Source: Pseudomonas sp. CFII64
Lineage (GTDB): Bacteria > Pseudomonadota > Gammaproteobacteria > Pseudomonadales > Pseudomonadaceae
NCBI RefSeq assembly: GCF_000416235.1
Contig: NZ_ATLO01000049.1
Location: 434,001-498,000 of the forward strand
Direction: 5' to 3'
DNA length: 64,000 bases
The position numbers were made by a program, and so were the translations under genes. Of the stretch, positions 1 through 8,543 are shown in pieces; position 1 is the first letter of the stretch; the number at the start of each line of letters is the position of its first letter. The notes below the pieces were generated by a model. It worked only from the letters and a program-made list of their open reading frames with translations, had not been told where the DNA came from and searched no databases.

Positions 1-2
1 CC

Positions 3-1232
3 CTGCGACTCTGGCTGCGGGCGCGCAAGGCGCCGGCTTATCGTCAGCGGATCGGCGAGCGTTTCGCCCTAGGCCTGCCGCCGATGCAGCCGGGCGGGAT
101 CTGGGTGCATGCGGTTTCCGTGGGTGAAAGCATCGCGGCGGCACCGATGATTCGCGCGCTGCTGGCGCGTTACCCGCAGTTGCCGATCACCGTGACCTGC
201 ATGACGCCCACCGGATCGGAGCGGATCAAGGCCCTGTTCGCGGGCGAGTCACGCATTCAGCATTGCTACTTGCCTTACGATTTGCCTTGGGCGGCGGGAC
301 GTTTTCTCGATCATGTGCGGCCAGTGCTGGGCATCATCATGGAAACCGAACTGTGGCCCAATCACATCAATCAGTGCGCCAGACGTGGCATTCCCGTGGT
401 GTTGGCCAACGCGCGTTTGTCAGAGCGGTCGGCGCGAGGTTACGGAAAGTTCGCCGGGTTGACCCGACCGATGCTGGCACAAATGAGCTGGATCGCGGTG
501 CAGACCGAAGCCGAAGCCCAGCGTTTTCGGGATCTGGGCGCAAGGCCTGAATGCGTGGCGGTGACCGGTTCGATCAAGTTCGACCTGAGTATTGATCCGC
601 AGTTGCTCAAAGACGCCGCCGACTTGCGCGAGCAATGGCTGGCGACGCAACGTCCGGTGTGGATCGCCGCCAGCACCCATGCTGGCGAAGATGAAAGCGT
701 GCTGTCGGCCCATCGGCAGTTGCTGGCAAGCCATCCTGATGCGTTGCTGATTCTGGTGCCGCGCCATCCCGAACGTTTTGCCAGCGTGCATGACCTGTGT
801 GTGCAGCAAGGTTTTGCGACGGTTCGGCGTTCATCGCAGCAACCGGTCAGCGCGCAAACTTCAGTGTTGCTCGGCGATACCATGGGCGAACTGCTGTTTC
901 TCTATGCGCTGGCGGATATCGCCTTTGTCGGCGGCAGTCTGGTGCCCAATGGCGGGCATAACCTGCTGGAGCCAGCCGCGCTGGCCAAGCCGGTATTGAG
1001 CGGGCCGCACCTGTTCAACTTTCTGGAAATTGCCGCGTTGCTGCGCAATGCCGACGCGTTGGCCGAAGTTGCCGACGCCGCAAGCCTGACAGCCGCCGTG
1101 CAACGCCTGTTCGATCAACCGCAACAGGCGCGCGCCATGGCCGATGCCGGGTTGCAGGTGATGAAAGCCAATCAAGGCGCGTTGCAGCGGTTGTTGGATG
1201 GGATTGGTCTGTTGGTGAAGGGGCTGCCGTAG
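3..1232 (+). CDS. waaA: Kdo transferase WaaA (5' end outside window)
   Basis: Transfers Kdo from CMP-Kdo to lipid IVA at the inner-membrane face, the first step of LPS core assembly. The reading frame is open from base 3, so the start lies upstream; the family is about 425 residues, so only roughly 15 are missing. Visible family marks are WVHAVSVGE (the GE of the conserved N-terminal loop), METELWPN, GSIKFD and, near the C-terminus, GGSLVPNGGHNLLEPA, the nucleotide-sugar binding end of a GT-B fold. The stop codon TAG lies inside the first arm of a REP element. Convergent with tolC. Confidence 0.95.
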   Translation: MRLWLRARKAPAYRQRIGERFALGLPPMQPGGIWVHAVSVGESIAAAPMIRALLARYPQLPITVTCMTPTGSERIKALFAGESRIQHCYLPYDLPWAAGRFLDHVRPVLGIIMETELWPNHINQCARRGIPVVLANARLSERSARGYGKFAGLTRPMLAQMSWIAVQTEAEAQRFRDLGARPECVAVTGSIKFDLSIDPQLLKDAADLREQWLATQRPVWIAASTHAGEDESVLSAHRQLLASHPDALLILVPRHPERFASVHDLCVQQGFATVRRSSQQPVSAQTSVLLGDTMGELLFLYALADIAFVGGSLVPNGGHNLLEPAALAKPVLSGPHLFNFLEIAALLRNADALAEVADAASLTAAVQRLFDQPQQARAMADAGLQVMKANQGALQRLLDGIGLLVKGLP

Positions 1233-1305
1233 GAGCGGCTTTAGCCGCGAGCCACGAGACACGAGCGCAATCTCCCGGCTAAAGCCGGTCCTGCGGCGGT
1301 CCTAC
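1228..1305. repeat. REP pair between convergent waaA and tolC
   Basis: Left arm CGTAGGAGCGGCTTTAGCC, right arm CTCCCGGCTAAAGCCGGTCC, in inverted orientation about 25 bp apart. Typical Pseudomonas REP doublet. The stop codons of both flanking genes fall inside it. It probably also forms the bidirectional 3' end of the two mRNAs (inference). Confidence 0.85.
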
Positions 1306-2744
1306 GGTCGCTCCGACGGCCTTTCAAAGTTCTTGCGCGCAGCCGCTGCCAGATCCGGTGGCAGGAAGTCCTTGTCCGGGTTGTAATCCGGTTTCAGGTA
1401 GCGCGACAAATCCTGCAGGTCGCCCGGATTCAGGGTTCCTGCGGCTTGCTTCAAGCGCAGATTGTCGAGGATGTAGTCGTAGCGGGTGTTGTTGTAGTCG
1501 CGCACCGAGGCATACAGCTGGCGTTGCGCGTCCAGCACATCGACGATGTTGCGCGTGCCGACCTGATAGCCGATTTCCGTGGCTTCCAGCGCACTCTGGT
1601 TGGAGATGATCGACTGCTTGCGTGCCTGGACCTGCTCGACATCGGTGTTCACCGCGCGGTGCAGGTTGCGGGTGTTTTCCACCACTTGCCGACGCAGGCC
1701 TTCGCGACGTTGTTCGCTCTGGCTCAGGCGTGAATAGGCTTCGCGCACCTGCGAGCTGGTCAACCCGCCGCTGTAGATCGGAATATTCAGCTGCACGCCG
1801 ATGCTGCGTTGTTCCACGTCGCCGCTGTAGCTCTGCCCGGTGTAGTTCGGGTTGCTGAAGCCCAGTGCATCGTTGTCGCCGCGCTTGTAGGTCGCCACCG
1901 CATCCAGCGTCGGAGCGTGTCCGGCCTTGCGCTGGCGCAGGGTTTCTTCAGCGGCGTTGACGGCGTAGTTACTGGCCAGCAGATTCAGGTTCTGCTGCGC
2001 GGCCGTGTCGACCCAGGCCTTGGCGTCATTGGGCGTTGGCGCGAGCACCGGCAGCGTATGGACGATGCCTTCGATGGCGTTGTAATCGCGATTGGTCAAC
2101 GTTCCCAAGGCCTGAAACGCATCGTCGACCTGGCGTCGGGCGATGATCCGGTTGGCCCGCGCAGTGTCGTAGCTGGCCTGGGCCTGCAGCACGTCGGTCT
2201 TGTCCGACAGGCCGACGTCGAAGCGCTCATTGGCTTGATCCAGCTGACGTTTGAATGCGGCTTCTTCGGCTTTGGTCGAGGCCAGATTGTCCTGGGCGCG
2301 CAGCACGGTGAAGTAATCCTCGGCGCTTTGCAGGATCAGGTTCTGTTCCGTGGCCGAGAGTTCCAGCGCGGCTTGTTCGTTAACTGCCTCGGCAGCCTGC
2401 AACTGGAACCAGCGGTCGGCGCGGAAGATCGGCTGGCTGAGGGTTGCCTGATACACCGTGCCGCTGCGGGTCGCCGTGATATTGGGCTGGTTGATGCTGG
2501 TGCGAGTGTTGTTCACATCGGCACCAGCCGACAGGTTGGGCAGCAATCCGGCGCGCGCCTGGGGCACGATTTCCTTGCGGGCGGCGTAATCGGCGCGGGC
2601 CGCTGCCAGATCGGCGTTGTTGTTGACCGCTTCCTGATAGACGTTGACCAGTCCGGTCTTGGTCGGAAGAGGCAAATCCGCTGCCCAGGCCACTGCATTG
2701 CACGTACACGACACGGCGATGGCCAATGAAAGTTTGCGCAGCAT
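1302..2744 (-). CDS. tolC: TolC family outer membrane channel
   Basis: Outer-membrane exit duct for tripartite efflux pumps and type I secretion; the P. aeruginosa orthologue at this locus is OpmH. The protein has 480 residues with a signal peptide of about 22 residues (MLRKLSLAIAVS... ending AVAWA). It contains the two OEP repeats rich in Ala, Gln and Asn, including QPIFRADRW and YQVGTRNIVDVLDAQRQLY. The start at 2744 was preferred over an upstream in-frame codon because AGGGAA lies 7-8 nt before it and the signal peptide begins there. The last residues (RPSERP) and the stop codon come from REP sequence. Divergent from the thiC riboswitch. Confidence 0.93.
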   Translation of the reverse strand: MLRKLSLAIAVSCTCNAVAWAADLPLPTKTGLVNVYQEAVNNNADLAAARADYAARKEIVPQARAGLLPNLSAGADVNNTRTSINQPNITATRSGTVYQATLSQPIFRADRWFQLQAAEAVNEQAALELSATEQNLILQSAEDYFTVLRAQDNLASTKAEEAAFKRQLDQANERFDVGLSDKTDVLQAQASYDTARANRIIARRQVDDAFQALGTLTNRDYNAIEGIVHTLPVLAPTPNDAKAWVDTAAQQNLNLLASNYAVNAAEETLRQRKAGHAPTLDAVATYKRGDNDALGFSNPNYTGQSYSGDVEQRSIGVQLNIPIYSGGLTSSQVREAYSRLSQSEQRREGLRRQVVENTRNLHRAVNTDVEQVQARKQSIISNQSALEATEIGYQVGTRNIVDVLDAQRQLYASVRDYNNTRYDYILDNLRLKQAAGTLNPGDLQDLSRYLKPDYNPDKDFLPPDLAAAARKNFERPSERP

Positions 2745-2868
2745 GGGGCATTCCCTGTTGGTAATTGTTCTGCGGGTTGGCGAGTCAAACCAGCCTGCGA
2801 GTGTAGTGGTTGGCCTCGTTTGCAACAATCCGGCATATCAGCCATTTATCGAGCGTTTGAAAACGGGC

Positions 2869-2898
2869 TTGGTAATCCGGGCGCGTCCCGACTAGACT
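2869..2898 (+). promoter_or_regulatory. candidate sigma-70 promoter of thiC
   Basis: TTGGTA (2869-2874), 18-bp spacer, TAGACT (2893-2898). Initiation about 7 nt downstream would start the transcript at the 5' edge of the TPP riboswitch, which supports the assignment. Confidence 0.5.
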
Positions 2899-2904
2899 GG
2901 CGAC

Positions 2905-2996
2905 GTTCTTGTCGGGGTGCCTTGCTAAGAGGCTGAGATCGGTTAATCCGGATCCCGTTGAACCTGATCAGGTTAGCGCCTGCGTAGGGAACAAGA
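2905..2996 (+). promoter_or_regulatory. TPP riboswitch (THI element)
   Basis: Carries the conserved blocks in order: GGGGTGCC, the GCTGAGA-type pyrimidine-sensor loop (2931-2938), CCGTTGAACCTGATC, and GCGTAGGGAA. The outer P1 helix pairs CTTGT near 2909 with ACAAG at 2991. It lies about 170 nt before thiC. In gammaproteobacteria it represses thiC when TPP is bound, usually by hiding the ribosome binding site. No U-tract terminator was seen between it and the gene, so translational control is more likely. Confidence 0.95.
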
Positions 2997-3162
2997 TTTC
3001 TCGTCTCCCGGCGAGTCCTCTTGAGTGTCGTCCGGGGTCGTTGGTTCAGCATGAGCCGCCACACCTTCGCTCGATACTCAGCACCGCTCCAGGTGCGTCT
3101 TCTCGTCTTCAGGTTCGCTCCGACAATTAATCCGCCGCTGGATGATGTCTGGAGAGCCCGTG

Positions 3163-5052
3163 ATGAGTACAAATCTAAAAAACGCCGCCAATTTGAGTGA
3201 ATCCGCACAAGTCGATTCCGGATCGGTGCAGCCGTTTACCCGCTCGCAAAAAATCTACGTCGAGGGTTCGCGCCCGGACATCCGCGTGCCGATGCGCGAA
3301 GTTCACCTGGACGTGACGCCGACTGACTTCGGCGGCGAAATCAACGCGCCAGTGGTCGTTTATGACACGTCCGGCCCGTACACCGACCCCAACGTGATCA
3401 TTGATGTGCGCAAAGGCCTGGCCGACGTTCGTTCGCCATGGATCGACTCGCGCAATGACACCGAACGCCTGCCGGGCCTGAGTTCGAGTTTTGGCCAGCA
3501 ACGCCTTGGCGATGCCGAACTGACGCGCCTGCGTTTCGCCCATGTGCGCAATCCGCGTCGGGCCAAGGCCGGCGCCAACGTCAGCCAGATGCACTATGCG
3601 CGTCAGGGAATTATTACCGCCGAGATGGAATACGTCGCCATCCGCGAGAACATGAAGTTGCAGGAAGCCCGCGCCGCCGGTCTGCTGACCCAGCAACACG
3701 CCGGGCACAGCTTCGGCGCCAGCGTACCGAAAGAAATCACCGCTGAGTTCGTCCGTGAGGAAATCGCCCGCGGGCGCGCAATCATCCCGGCCAACATCAA
3801 CCACACCGAACTTGAGCCGATGATCATCGGCCGCAACTTCCTGGTGAAGATCAACGGCAACATCGGCAACAGCGCGCTGGGTTCTTCCATCGAAGAAGAA
3901 GTCGCCAAGCTGACCTGGGGCATTCGCTGGGGTTCGGACACGGTCATGGACTTGTCCACCGGCAAACACATCCACGAAACCCGCGAGTGGATCATCCGTA
4001 ACTCGCCGGTGCCGATCGGTACCGTACCGATCTATCAGGCCCTGGAAAAAGTCGGCGGCGCCGCCGAAGACCTGACCTGGGAGCTGTTCCGCGACACGCT
4101 GATCGAGCAGGCCGAGCAAGGCGTCGATTACTTCACCATCCATGCCGGCGTGTTGCTGCGCTATGTGCCGCTGACCGCCAAGCGCGTGACCGGCATCGTC
4201 AGTCGCGGCGGTTCGATCATGGCCAAGTGGTGCCTGGCGCATCACCAGGAAAACTTCCTCTACACGCACTTCGAAGACATATGCGAAATCATGAAAGCCT
4301 ACGACGTCAGCTTCTCGCTGGGCGATGGCTTGCGTCCGGGCTCGATTGCCGACGCCAACGACGCCGCGCAGTTCGGCGAGCTGGAAACCCTCGGCGAGCT
4401 GACCAAGATCGCCTGGAAGCACGACGTGCAGACCATGATCGAAGGCCCCGGTCACGTGCCGATGCAGTTGATCAAAGAGAACATGGACAAGCAGCTGGAA
4501 TGCTGTGACGAGGCGCCGTTCTACACCCTCGGCCCGCTGACCACCGACATTGCGCCGGGTTACGACCACATCACCTCGGGCATCGGCGCAGCGATGATCG
4601 GCTGGTTCGGTTGCGCCATGCTCTGTTACGTCACGCCCAAGGAACACTTGGGCCTGCCGAACAAGGATGACGTGAAGACCGGGATCATCACCTACAAGAT
4701 CGCCGCGCACGCCGCCGACCTCGCCAAAGGCCATCCCGGCGCGCAGATTCGCGACAACGCCTTGAGCAAGGCGCGTTTCGAGTTCCGCTGGGAAGACCAG
4801 TTCAACCTCGGCCTCGATCCGGACACCGCGCGTTCGTATCACGACGAAACCCTGCCCAAGGATTCGGCCAAGGTCGCGCATTTCTGCTCCATGTGCGGGC
4901 CGAAATTCTGCTCGATGAAAATCACCCAGGAAGTTCGCGAATACGCGGCCAACCAGCGCATTGAAACGGTGGATGCGGAGGTTGCCAAGGGTTTGGCGGA
5001 ACAGGCTGAACGCTTCAAGCAGGAAGGTAGCCAGCTGTACAAGAAGGTTTGA
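3163..5052 (+). CDS. thiC: phosphomethylpyrimidine synthase ThiC
   Basis: Radical SAM enzyme that rearranges aminoimidazole ribotide to HMP phosphate, the pyrimidine half of thiamin. The 629 residues match the family length. The C-terminal cluster motif CSMCGPKFCSM (CxxCx4C, near residue 570) ligates the 4Fe-4S centre, and the ThiC blocks EGPGHVPMQ and GPLTTDIAPGYDHI are intact. The ATG at 3163 is chosen because GGAGAG sits 6 nt upstream; a second in-frame ATG at 3142 has no such site. Controlled by the upstream TPP riboswitch. Confidence 0.97.
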   Translation: MSTNLKNAANLSESAQVDSGSVQPFTRSQKIYVEGSRPDIRVPMREVHLDVTPTDFGGEINAPVVVYDTSGPYTDPNVIIDVRKGLADVRSPWIDSRNDTERLPGLSSSFGQQRLGDAELTRLRFAHVRNPRRAKAGANVSQMHYARQGIITAEMEYVAIRENMKLQEARAAGLLTQQHAGHSFGASVPKEITAEFVREEIARGRAIIPANINHTELEPMIIGRNFLVKINGNIGNSALGSSIEEEVAKLTWGIRWGSDTVMDLSTGKHIHETREWIIRNSPVPIGTVPIYQALEKVGGAAEDLTWELFRDTLIEQAEQGVDYFTIHAGVLLRYVPLTAKRVTGIVSRGGSIMAKWCLAHHQENFLYTHFEDICEIMKAYDVSFSLGDGLRPGSIADANDAAQFGELETLGELTKIAWKHDVQTMIEGPGHVPMQLIKENMDKQLECCDEAPFYTLGPLTTDIAPGYDHITSGIGAAMIGWFGCAMLCYVTPKEHLGLPNKDDVKTGIITYKIAAHAADLAKGHPGAQIRDNALSKARFEFRWEDQFNLGLDPDTARSYHDETLPKDSAKVAHFCSMCGPKFCSMKITQEVREYAANQRIETVDAEVAKGLAEQAERFKQEGSQLYKKV

Positions 5053-5077
5053 TTGTACGAGGCATCGTTGCCCGACC

Positions 5078-5131
5078 GTAGGACCGGCTTCAGCCGGGAG
5101 GGCGTCCTCCCGGCTGAAGCCGGTCCTACGG
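5078..5131. repeat. REP doublet between thiC and cytX
   Basis: Near-perfect inverted repeat: CGTAGGACCGGCTTCAGCC at the left and GGCTGAAGCCGGTCCTACGG at the right with a very short centre. It would fold into one long hairpin in the thiC-cytX transcript. Confidence 0.88.
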
Positions 5132-5159
5132 GATATCCGCATCTCTTCGAGATCACCCC

Positions 5160-6449
5160 ATGAACACCCCCAGCACCTATTCACCCGATATTCCCGTCCC
5201 CGCAGGCAAGCGTGTCTTCGGCGGGCGAGATTTGTTTTCCCTGTGGTTCTCTCTCGGCATCGGCCTGATGGTCCTGCAAACCGGGGCCTTGCTGGCGCCG
5301 GGGCTGGGCATGGCGGGTTCGCTGCTGGCGATTTTCCTTGGCACGCTGGTTGGCGTTCTGCTACTGGCGGCCGTTGGCGTCATCGGCAGCGACACCGGTT
5401 TGTCGTCCATGGCCGCACTCAAGCTCAGCCTGGGCAGCAAAGGCGCGTCGTTACCGGCCGTCCTGAACCTGCTGCAATTGGTGGGTTGGGGCTCGTTTGA
5501 AATCATCGTCATGCGTGATGCCGCCAGTCTTTTGGGCGCACGAGCGTTTGGCGAGGGCAGCATGTTGAACAGTCCTTTGCTTTGGACGTTGTTCTTTGGC
5601 GGCCTGGCAACCTTGCTCGCCGTCAGCGGCCCGCTGACGTTCGTGCGGCAGATTCTGCGCAAATGGGGCATCTGGCTATTGCTGGCCGCGTGCCTGTGGC
5701 TGACCTGGAACCTGTTTGCCAAGGCGGATCTGGCCGCGCTCTGGTCCCGCGCCGGGGACGGTTCGCTGCCGTTTGCAGTCGGCTTTGATATCGCTATCGC
5801 CATGCCATTGTCGTGGCTGCCGCTGATTGCCGATTATTCGCGCTTCGGCAAGCGCGCGAAAAACGTCTTCGGCGGTACGGCGCTGGGCTTCTTTATCGGT
5901 AACTTCTGGCTGATGAGCCTGGGCGTCGCGTACACGCTGGCGTTCGCGCCGAGTGGCGAAGTCAATGCGCTGCTGCTGGCGTTGGCCGGGGCTGGCCTGG
6001 GGATTCCACTGTTGCTGATTTTGCTCGACGAGTCGGAAAACGCCTTTGCCGATATTCACTCGGCGGCGGTATCCAGCGGGATGTTAGTGCGGGTGAAGGT
6101 TGAACACCTGGCGTTGGCCATTGGCCTGATCTGCACGCTGATCGCCTGTTTCGCACCGCTGGCGCAGTATCAGAACTTCCTGTTGCTGATCGGCTCGGTG
6201 TTCGCGCCGCTGTTCGGCGTGGTGCTGGTGGATCACTTCATTCTGCGCGGGCGCAGCAGCCAGGTCGCAACCGTCGGTTTTCGCTGGTTGACGCTGCTGG
6301 CCTGGCTGGGCGGGGTCAGCACGTATCACTTGCTGGCCAATCTGTATCCGGATGTTGGCGCAACACTGCCAGCGATCATCGTCGCTGGCGTGCTGCAACT
6401 GCTGTTGGGAAAAACCCTCAACCGCGGCCGGGGAACAGTTCCGGCTTGA
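5160..6449 (+). CDS. cytX: hydroxymethylpyrimidine transporter CytX
   Basis: Member of the nucleobase:cation symporter-1 family, 429 residues, about twelve hydrophobic segments (for example LWFSLGIGLMVLQTGAL and ALAGAGLGIPLLLILL). The CytX branch is associated with TPP riboswitches and thought to import HMP or related thiamin precursors. Placement 108 nt after the riboswitch-controlled thiC fits that role better than cytosine uptake. Its last 32 bp overlap the opposing lipoprotein gene. Substrate is inferred from context and family, not shown by the sequence. Confidence 0.85.
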   Translation: MNTPSTYSPDIPVPAGKRVFGGRDLFSLWFSLGIGLMVLQTGALLAPGLGMAGSLLAIFLGTLVGVLLLAAVGVIGSDTGLSSMAALKLSLGSKGASLPAVLNLLQLVGWGSFEIIVMRDAASLLGARAFGEGSMLNSPLLWTLFFGGLATLLAVSGPLTFVRQILRKWGIWLLLAACLWLTWNLFAKADLAALWSRAGDGSLPFAVGFDIAIAMPLSWLPLIADYSRFGKRAKNVFGGTALGFFIGNFWLMSLGVAYTLAFAPSGEVNALLLALAGAGLGIPLLLILLDESENAFADIHSAAVSSGMLVRVKVEHLALAIGLICTLIACFAPLAQYQNFLLLIGSVFAPLFGVVLVDHFILRGRSSQVATVGFRWLTLLAWLGGVSTYHLLANLYPDVGATLPAIIVAGVLQLLLGKTLNRGRGTVPA

Positions 6450-7164
6450 GGATGCCATTGAGCTGCGGATATGGAATCTTCAGCTCGATGTGGCCCATGG
6501 AGTAGGGCGCGATGGTCGTCACCGGATACTTGAGGATCATCGCGCCATAGGTCAGGGCGATGTTTGGCGTTTTCTTGAACGGCCAGGTTTTGCTGAACTC
6601 GGCATCTTCGTTCATCTTGGTCGAGACCAGCCAGCCCTGGTGCGACAGTTCGGCTTTCTGCCAGAACTCGCTTTCCTTGCCCGGGATGATCATGTCGGCA
6701 AGGGTCAACACGCGCTGCTGCGGCCGCGAATAGTTGATGAACGCCCGACCCGGCTCGCCGTGGGCGCCGCCGCCATCGAGATAACTCGACAGCTCGATCA
6801 CCACGATACCGTCATGCTGCTCGCGTACCTTGGCCTGCAGATAGCTGGCATTGCGGCCTTCGGTGTCGCGCAGGTATTGCTCCTGATACGCCTTGAGCGT
6901 CGGCGCCACGGGGGCGCTTGAGTCGGTGCGCGTCAGTTGCAGCAAGGTTTTCTGCACGATGGCGTCGAGTTTCGGCTCGTCGGCAAAATGTACGGTATCG
7001 ATGTTGACCAACGGACAATCGGCCGTGGTGCAGCCCGGCTTGATCAGCTCGGAAGCGTCGCGCTGGACTTGCAGCGGGGCACGGTAGTTAGGTTGGAACA
7101 GACTCTGGCAAGCGCCCAGCATCAAGGCCAGGCAAGCCAGTGAAGCGATCCTCAGTAACGACAT
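6418..7164 (-). CDS. RsiV-like (DUF3298) lipoprotein
   Basis: Predicted lipoprotein of 248 residues: MSLLRIASLACLALMLGAC gives a clear lipobox with Cys19. The body resembles the DUF4163/DUF3298 (RsiV C-terminal) periplasmic fold, with the motifs EVSSYL-like LSSYLDGGGAHGEPGRAFINY and LTLADMI followed by a C-terminal PYSMGHIELKIPY. Function is unknown; RsiV homologues bind lysozyme in Bacillus, but this has no anti-sigma part. The start at 7164 has AAAGGA 6 nt upstream, whereas an earlier in-frame codon would spoil the signal peptide. The 3' end overlaps cytX by 32 bp on the opposite strand. Confidence 0.8.
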   Translation of the reverse strand: MSLLRIASLACLALMLGACQSLFQPNYRAPLQVQRDASELIKPGCTTADCPLVNIDTVHFADEPKLDAIVQKTLLQLTRTDSSAPVAPTLKAYQEQYLRDTEGRNASYLQAKVREQHDGIVVIELSSYLDGGGAHGEPGRAFINYSRPQQRVLTLADMIIPGKESEFWQKAELSHQGWLVSTKMNEDAEFSKTWPFKKTPNIALTYGAMILKYPVTTIAPYSMGHIELKIPYPQLNGILKPELFPGRG

Positions 7165-7384
7165 GTTGATCCTTTGCGGTGGCAATTAAGGCGGTTACGT
7201 TGTTCGTATGCAGGCTGCTTGGACTGCAAACAGGGCCATCGGTTCGCCGCTTGGCGGATTAGAGTTCGTTTCGCTATCGCCCGTCTACCCTGCATATTTG
7301 AAGGGGGTGCGACGCGGCTTGTGTTGAAACGGCATCAGACTCTAGGATGGCACGAAGCCAAAGATTGCCTTAAGCGAGAACTGT

Positions 7385-8002
7385 ATGACTGAACCGACCC
7401 GATCAAACCCGACGGCTTATGAAATTACCCAGCGCGACAACTGCTTCCAGGGTTTTTACAAACTGGACAAGCTGTTCCTGCGCCATGAGCTGTTCGCCGG
7501 CGGGATGAGCAAGCAGATCAGTCGCGAGCTTTTCGTGCGCCACGACGCCGTTTGCGTACTGCCGTACGACGCCAAGCGCGACGAAGTGGTCTTGATCGAG
7601 CAGTTCCGGGTGGGCGCCGTGGAGAAAACCGGCAATCCGTGGCTGATCGAATTGGTGGCGGGTCTGATCGACAAGGCCGAGGAACCGGAAGAGGTTGCCC
7701 ACCGCGAGGCAGAAGAGGAAGCTGGGCTGGTGTTCAGTGCGTTGTGGCCCATCACCAAATATTTTCCTTCGCCCGGCGGCAGTGATGAATTCGTTCATCT
7801 TTATCTGGGTCGTTGCGAAAGCGAGGGCGCCGGGGGATTGCACGGACTGGAAGAGGAAGGGGAAGATATCCGCGTGACGGTCTGGGCACTGGACGATGCA
7901 CTGCAAGCCGTACGTGACGGCACAATCAAGAACGCTTCGACGATCATTGCCTTGCAATGGTTGGCGTTGAACCGTATCGAAGTCAGGGGGTTATGGTCGT
8001 GA
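7385..8002 (+). CDS. nudF: ADP-ribose diphosphatase (Nudix)
   Basis: Hydrolyses ADP-ribose to AMP and ribose 5-phosphate. The 205-residue protein has an intact Nudix box, residues 93-115, matching GX5EX7REUXEEXGU (GLIDKAEEPEEVAHREAEEE then AGL). The downstream SPGGSDEF block is typical of ADP-ribose-specific members. It heads the nudF - DUF1249 - cpdA - yqiA - parE order shared with E. coli, and its stop overlaps the next gene by 10 bp. Confidence 0.93.
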   Translation: MTEPTRSNPTAYEITQRDNCFQGFYKLDKLFLRHELFAGGMSKQISRELFVRHDAVCVLPYDAKRDEVVLIEQFRVGAVEKTGNPWLIELVAGLIDKAEEPEEVAHREAEEEAGLVFSALWPITKYFPSPGGSDEFVHLYLGRCESEGAGGLHGLEEEGEDIRVTVWALDDALQAVRDGTIKNASTIIALQWLALNRIEVRGLWS

Positions 8003-8445
8003 ATCCTGTGCGCGAGCGCTATCGAGTTGATCTGGTGGGCCTGCAAGCGGCCTGCGAGGCCAACTATGCGCGCTTGATGCGATTGCTGCCGGACATGCGC
8101 AATGAGCAACGCTCGCGGCGCGTGGCTGTCACCCAGGGCGACCAGATGCTGGGCGTGCTGGCCGTCGAAGTGCTGCTCGATTGCCCGTACACCACCACCT
8201 TGCAAGTGCGCCAGGAACACAGCCTGCCGTGGCTGCCAGTGCCCCAACTGGAAGTGCAGGTTTACCACGACGCCCGCATGGCCGAAGTCATCGGTGCCGA
8301 ACACGCCCGTCGTTTTCGCGGCATTTACCCGTATCCCAATGCCGACATGCACCAGCCTGACGAAAAGGCCCAGCTCAACCTGTTCCTCGGCGAATGGCTG
8401 AGCCATTGCCTGGCGTGCGGCCATGAGTTTGAAGCGGTGCGCTGA
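7993..8445 (+). CDS. DUF1249 protein (YqiB family)
   Basis: A 150-residue cytosolic protein of the YqiB/DUF1249 family, always found between nudF and cpdA in gammaproteobacteria, with no known function. Conserved features include the N-terminal YRVDLVGLQAACEANYARL, HDARMAEVI and the C-terminal NLFLGEWLSHCLACGHE. The start at 7993 lies inside the nudF stop region (10-bp overlap), with AGGGGG just upstream, which implies translational coupling. An earlier in-frame codon at 7957 would overlap nudF by 46 bp and has no ribosome site. Confidence 0.85.
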   Translation: MVVNPVRERYRVDLVGLQAACEANYARLMRLLPDMRNEQRSRRVAVTQGDQMLGVLAVEVLLDCPYTTTLQVRQEHSLPWLPVPQLEVQVYHDARMAEVIGAEHARRFRGIYPYPNADMHQPDEKAQLNLFLGEWLSHCLACGHEFEAVR

Positions 8446-8485
8446 GTGATGTCGGCACATTTGTGATCCAGGCCCGTCTTGCGGG

Positions 8486-8514
8486 TTTACCCGCCTTCAT
8501 CATCGCCACATAAT
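8486..8514 (+). promoter_or_regulatory. candidate promoter of cpdA
   Basis: TTTACC (8486-8491), 17-bp spacer, CATAAT (8509-8514), 29 bp before the start codon. A short GCGGGT/ACCCGC hairpin overlaps the -35 box. Confidence 0.4.
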
Positions 8515-8543
8515 CGCGCTGAATCCGCTCAAGGAGACGGCCT

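Noticed and set aside
3175..5184. 669-codon open frame opposite thiC
   Set aside because: Antisense shadow of a high-GC3 gene; composition is Arg/Gly/Val/His-rich with no family or ribosome site.
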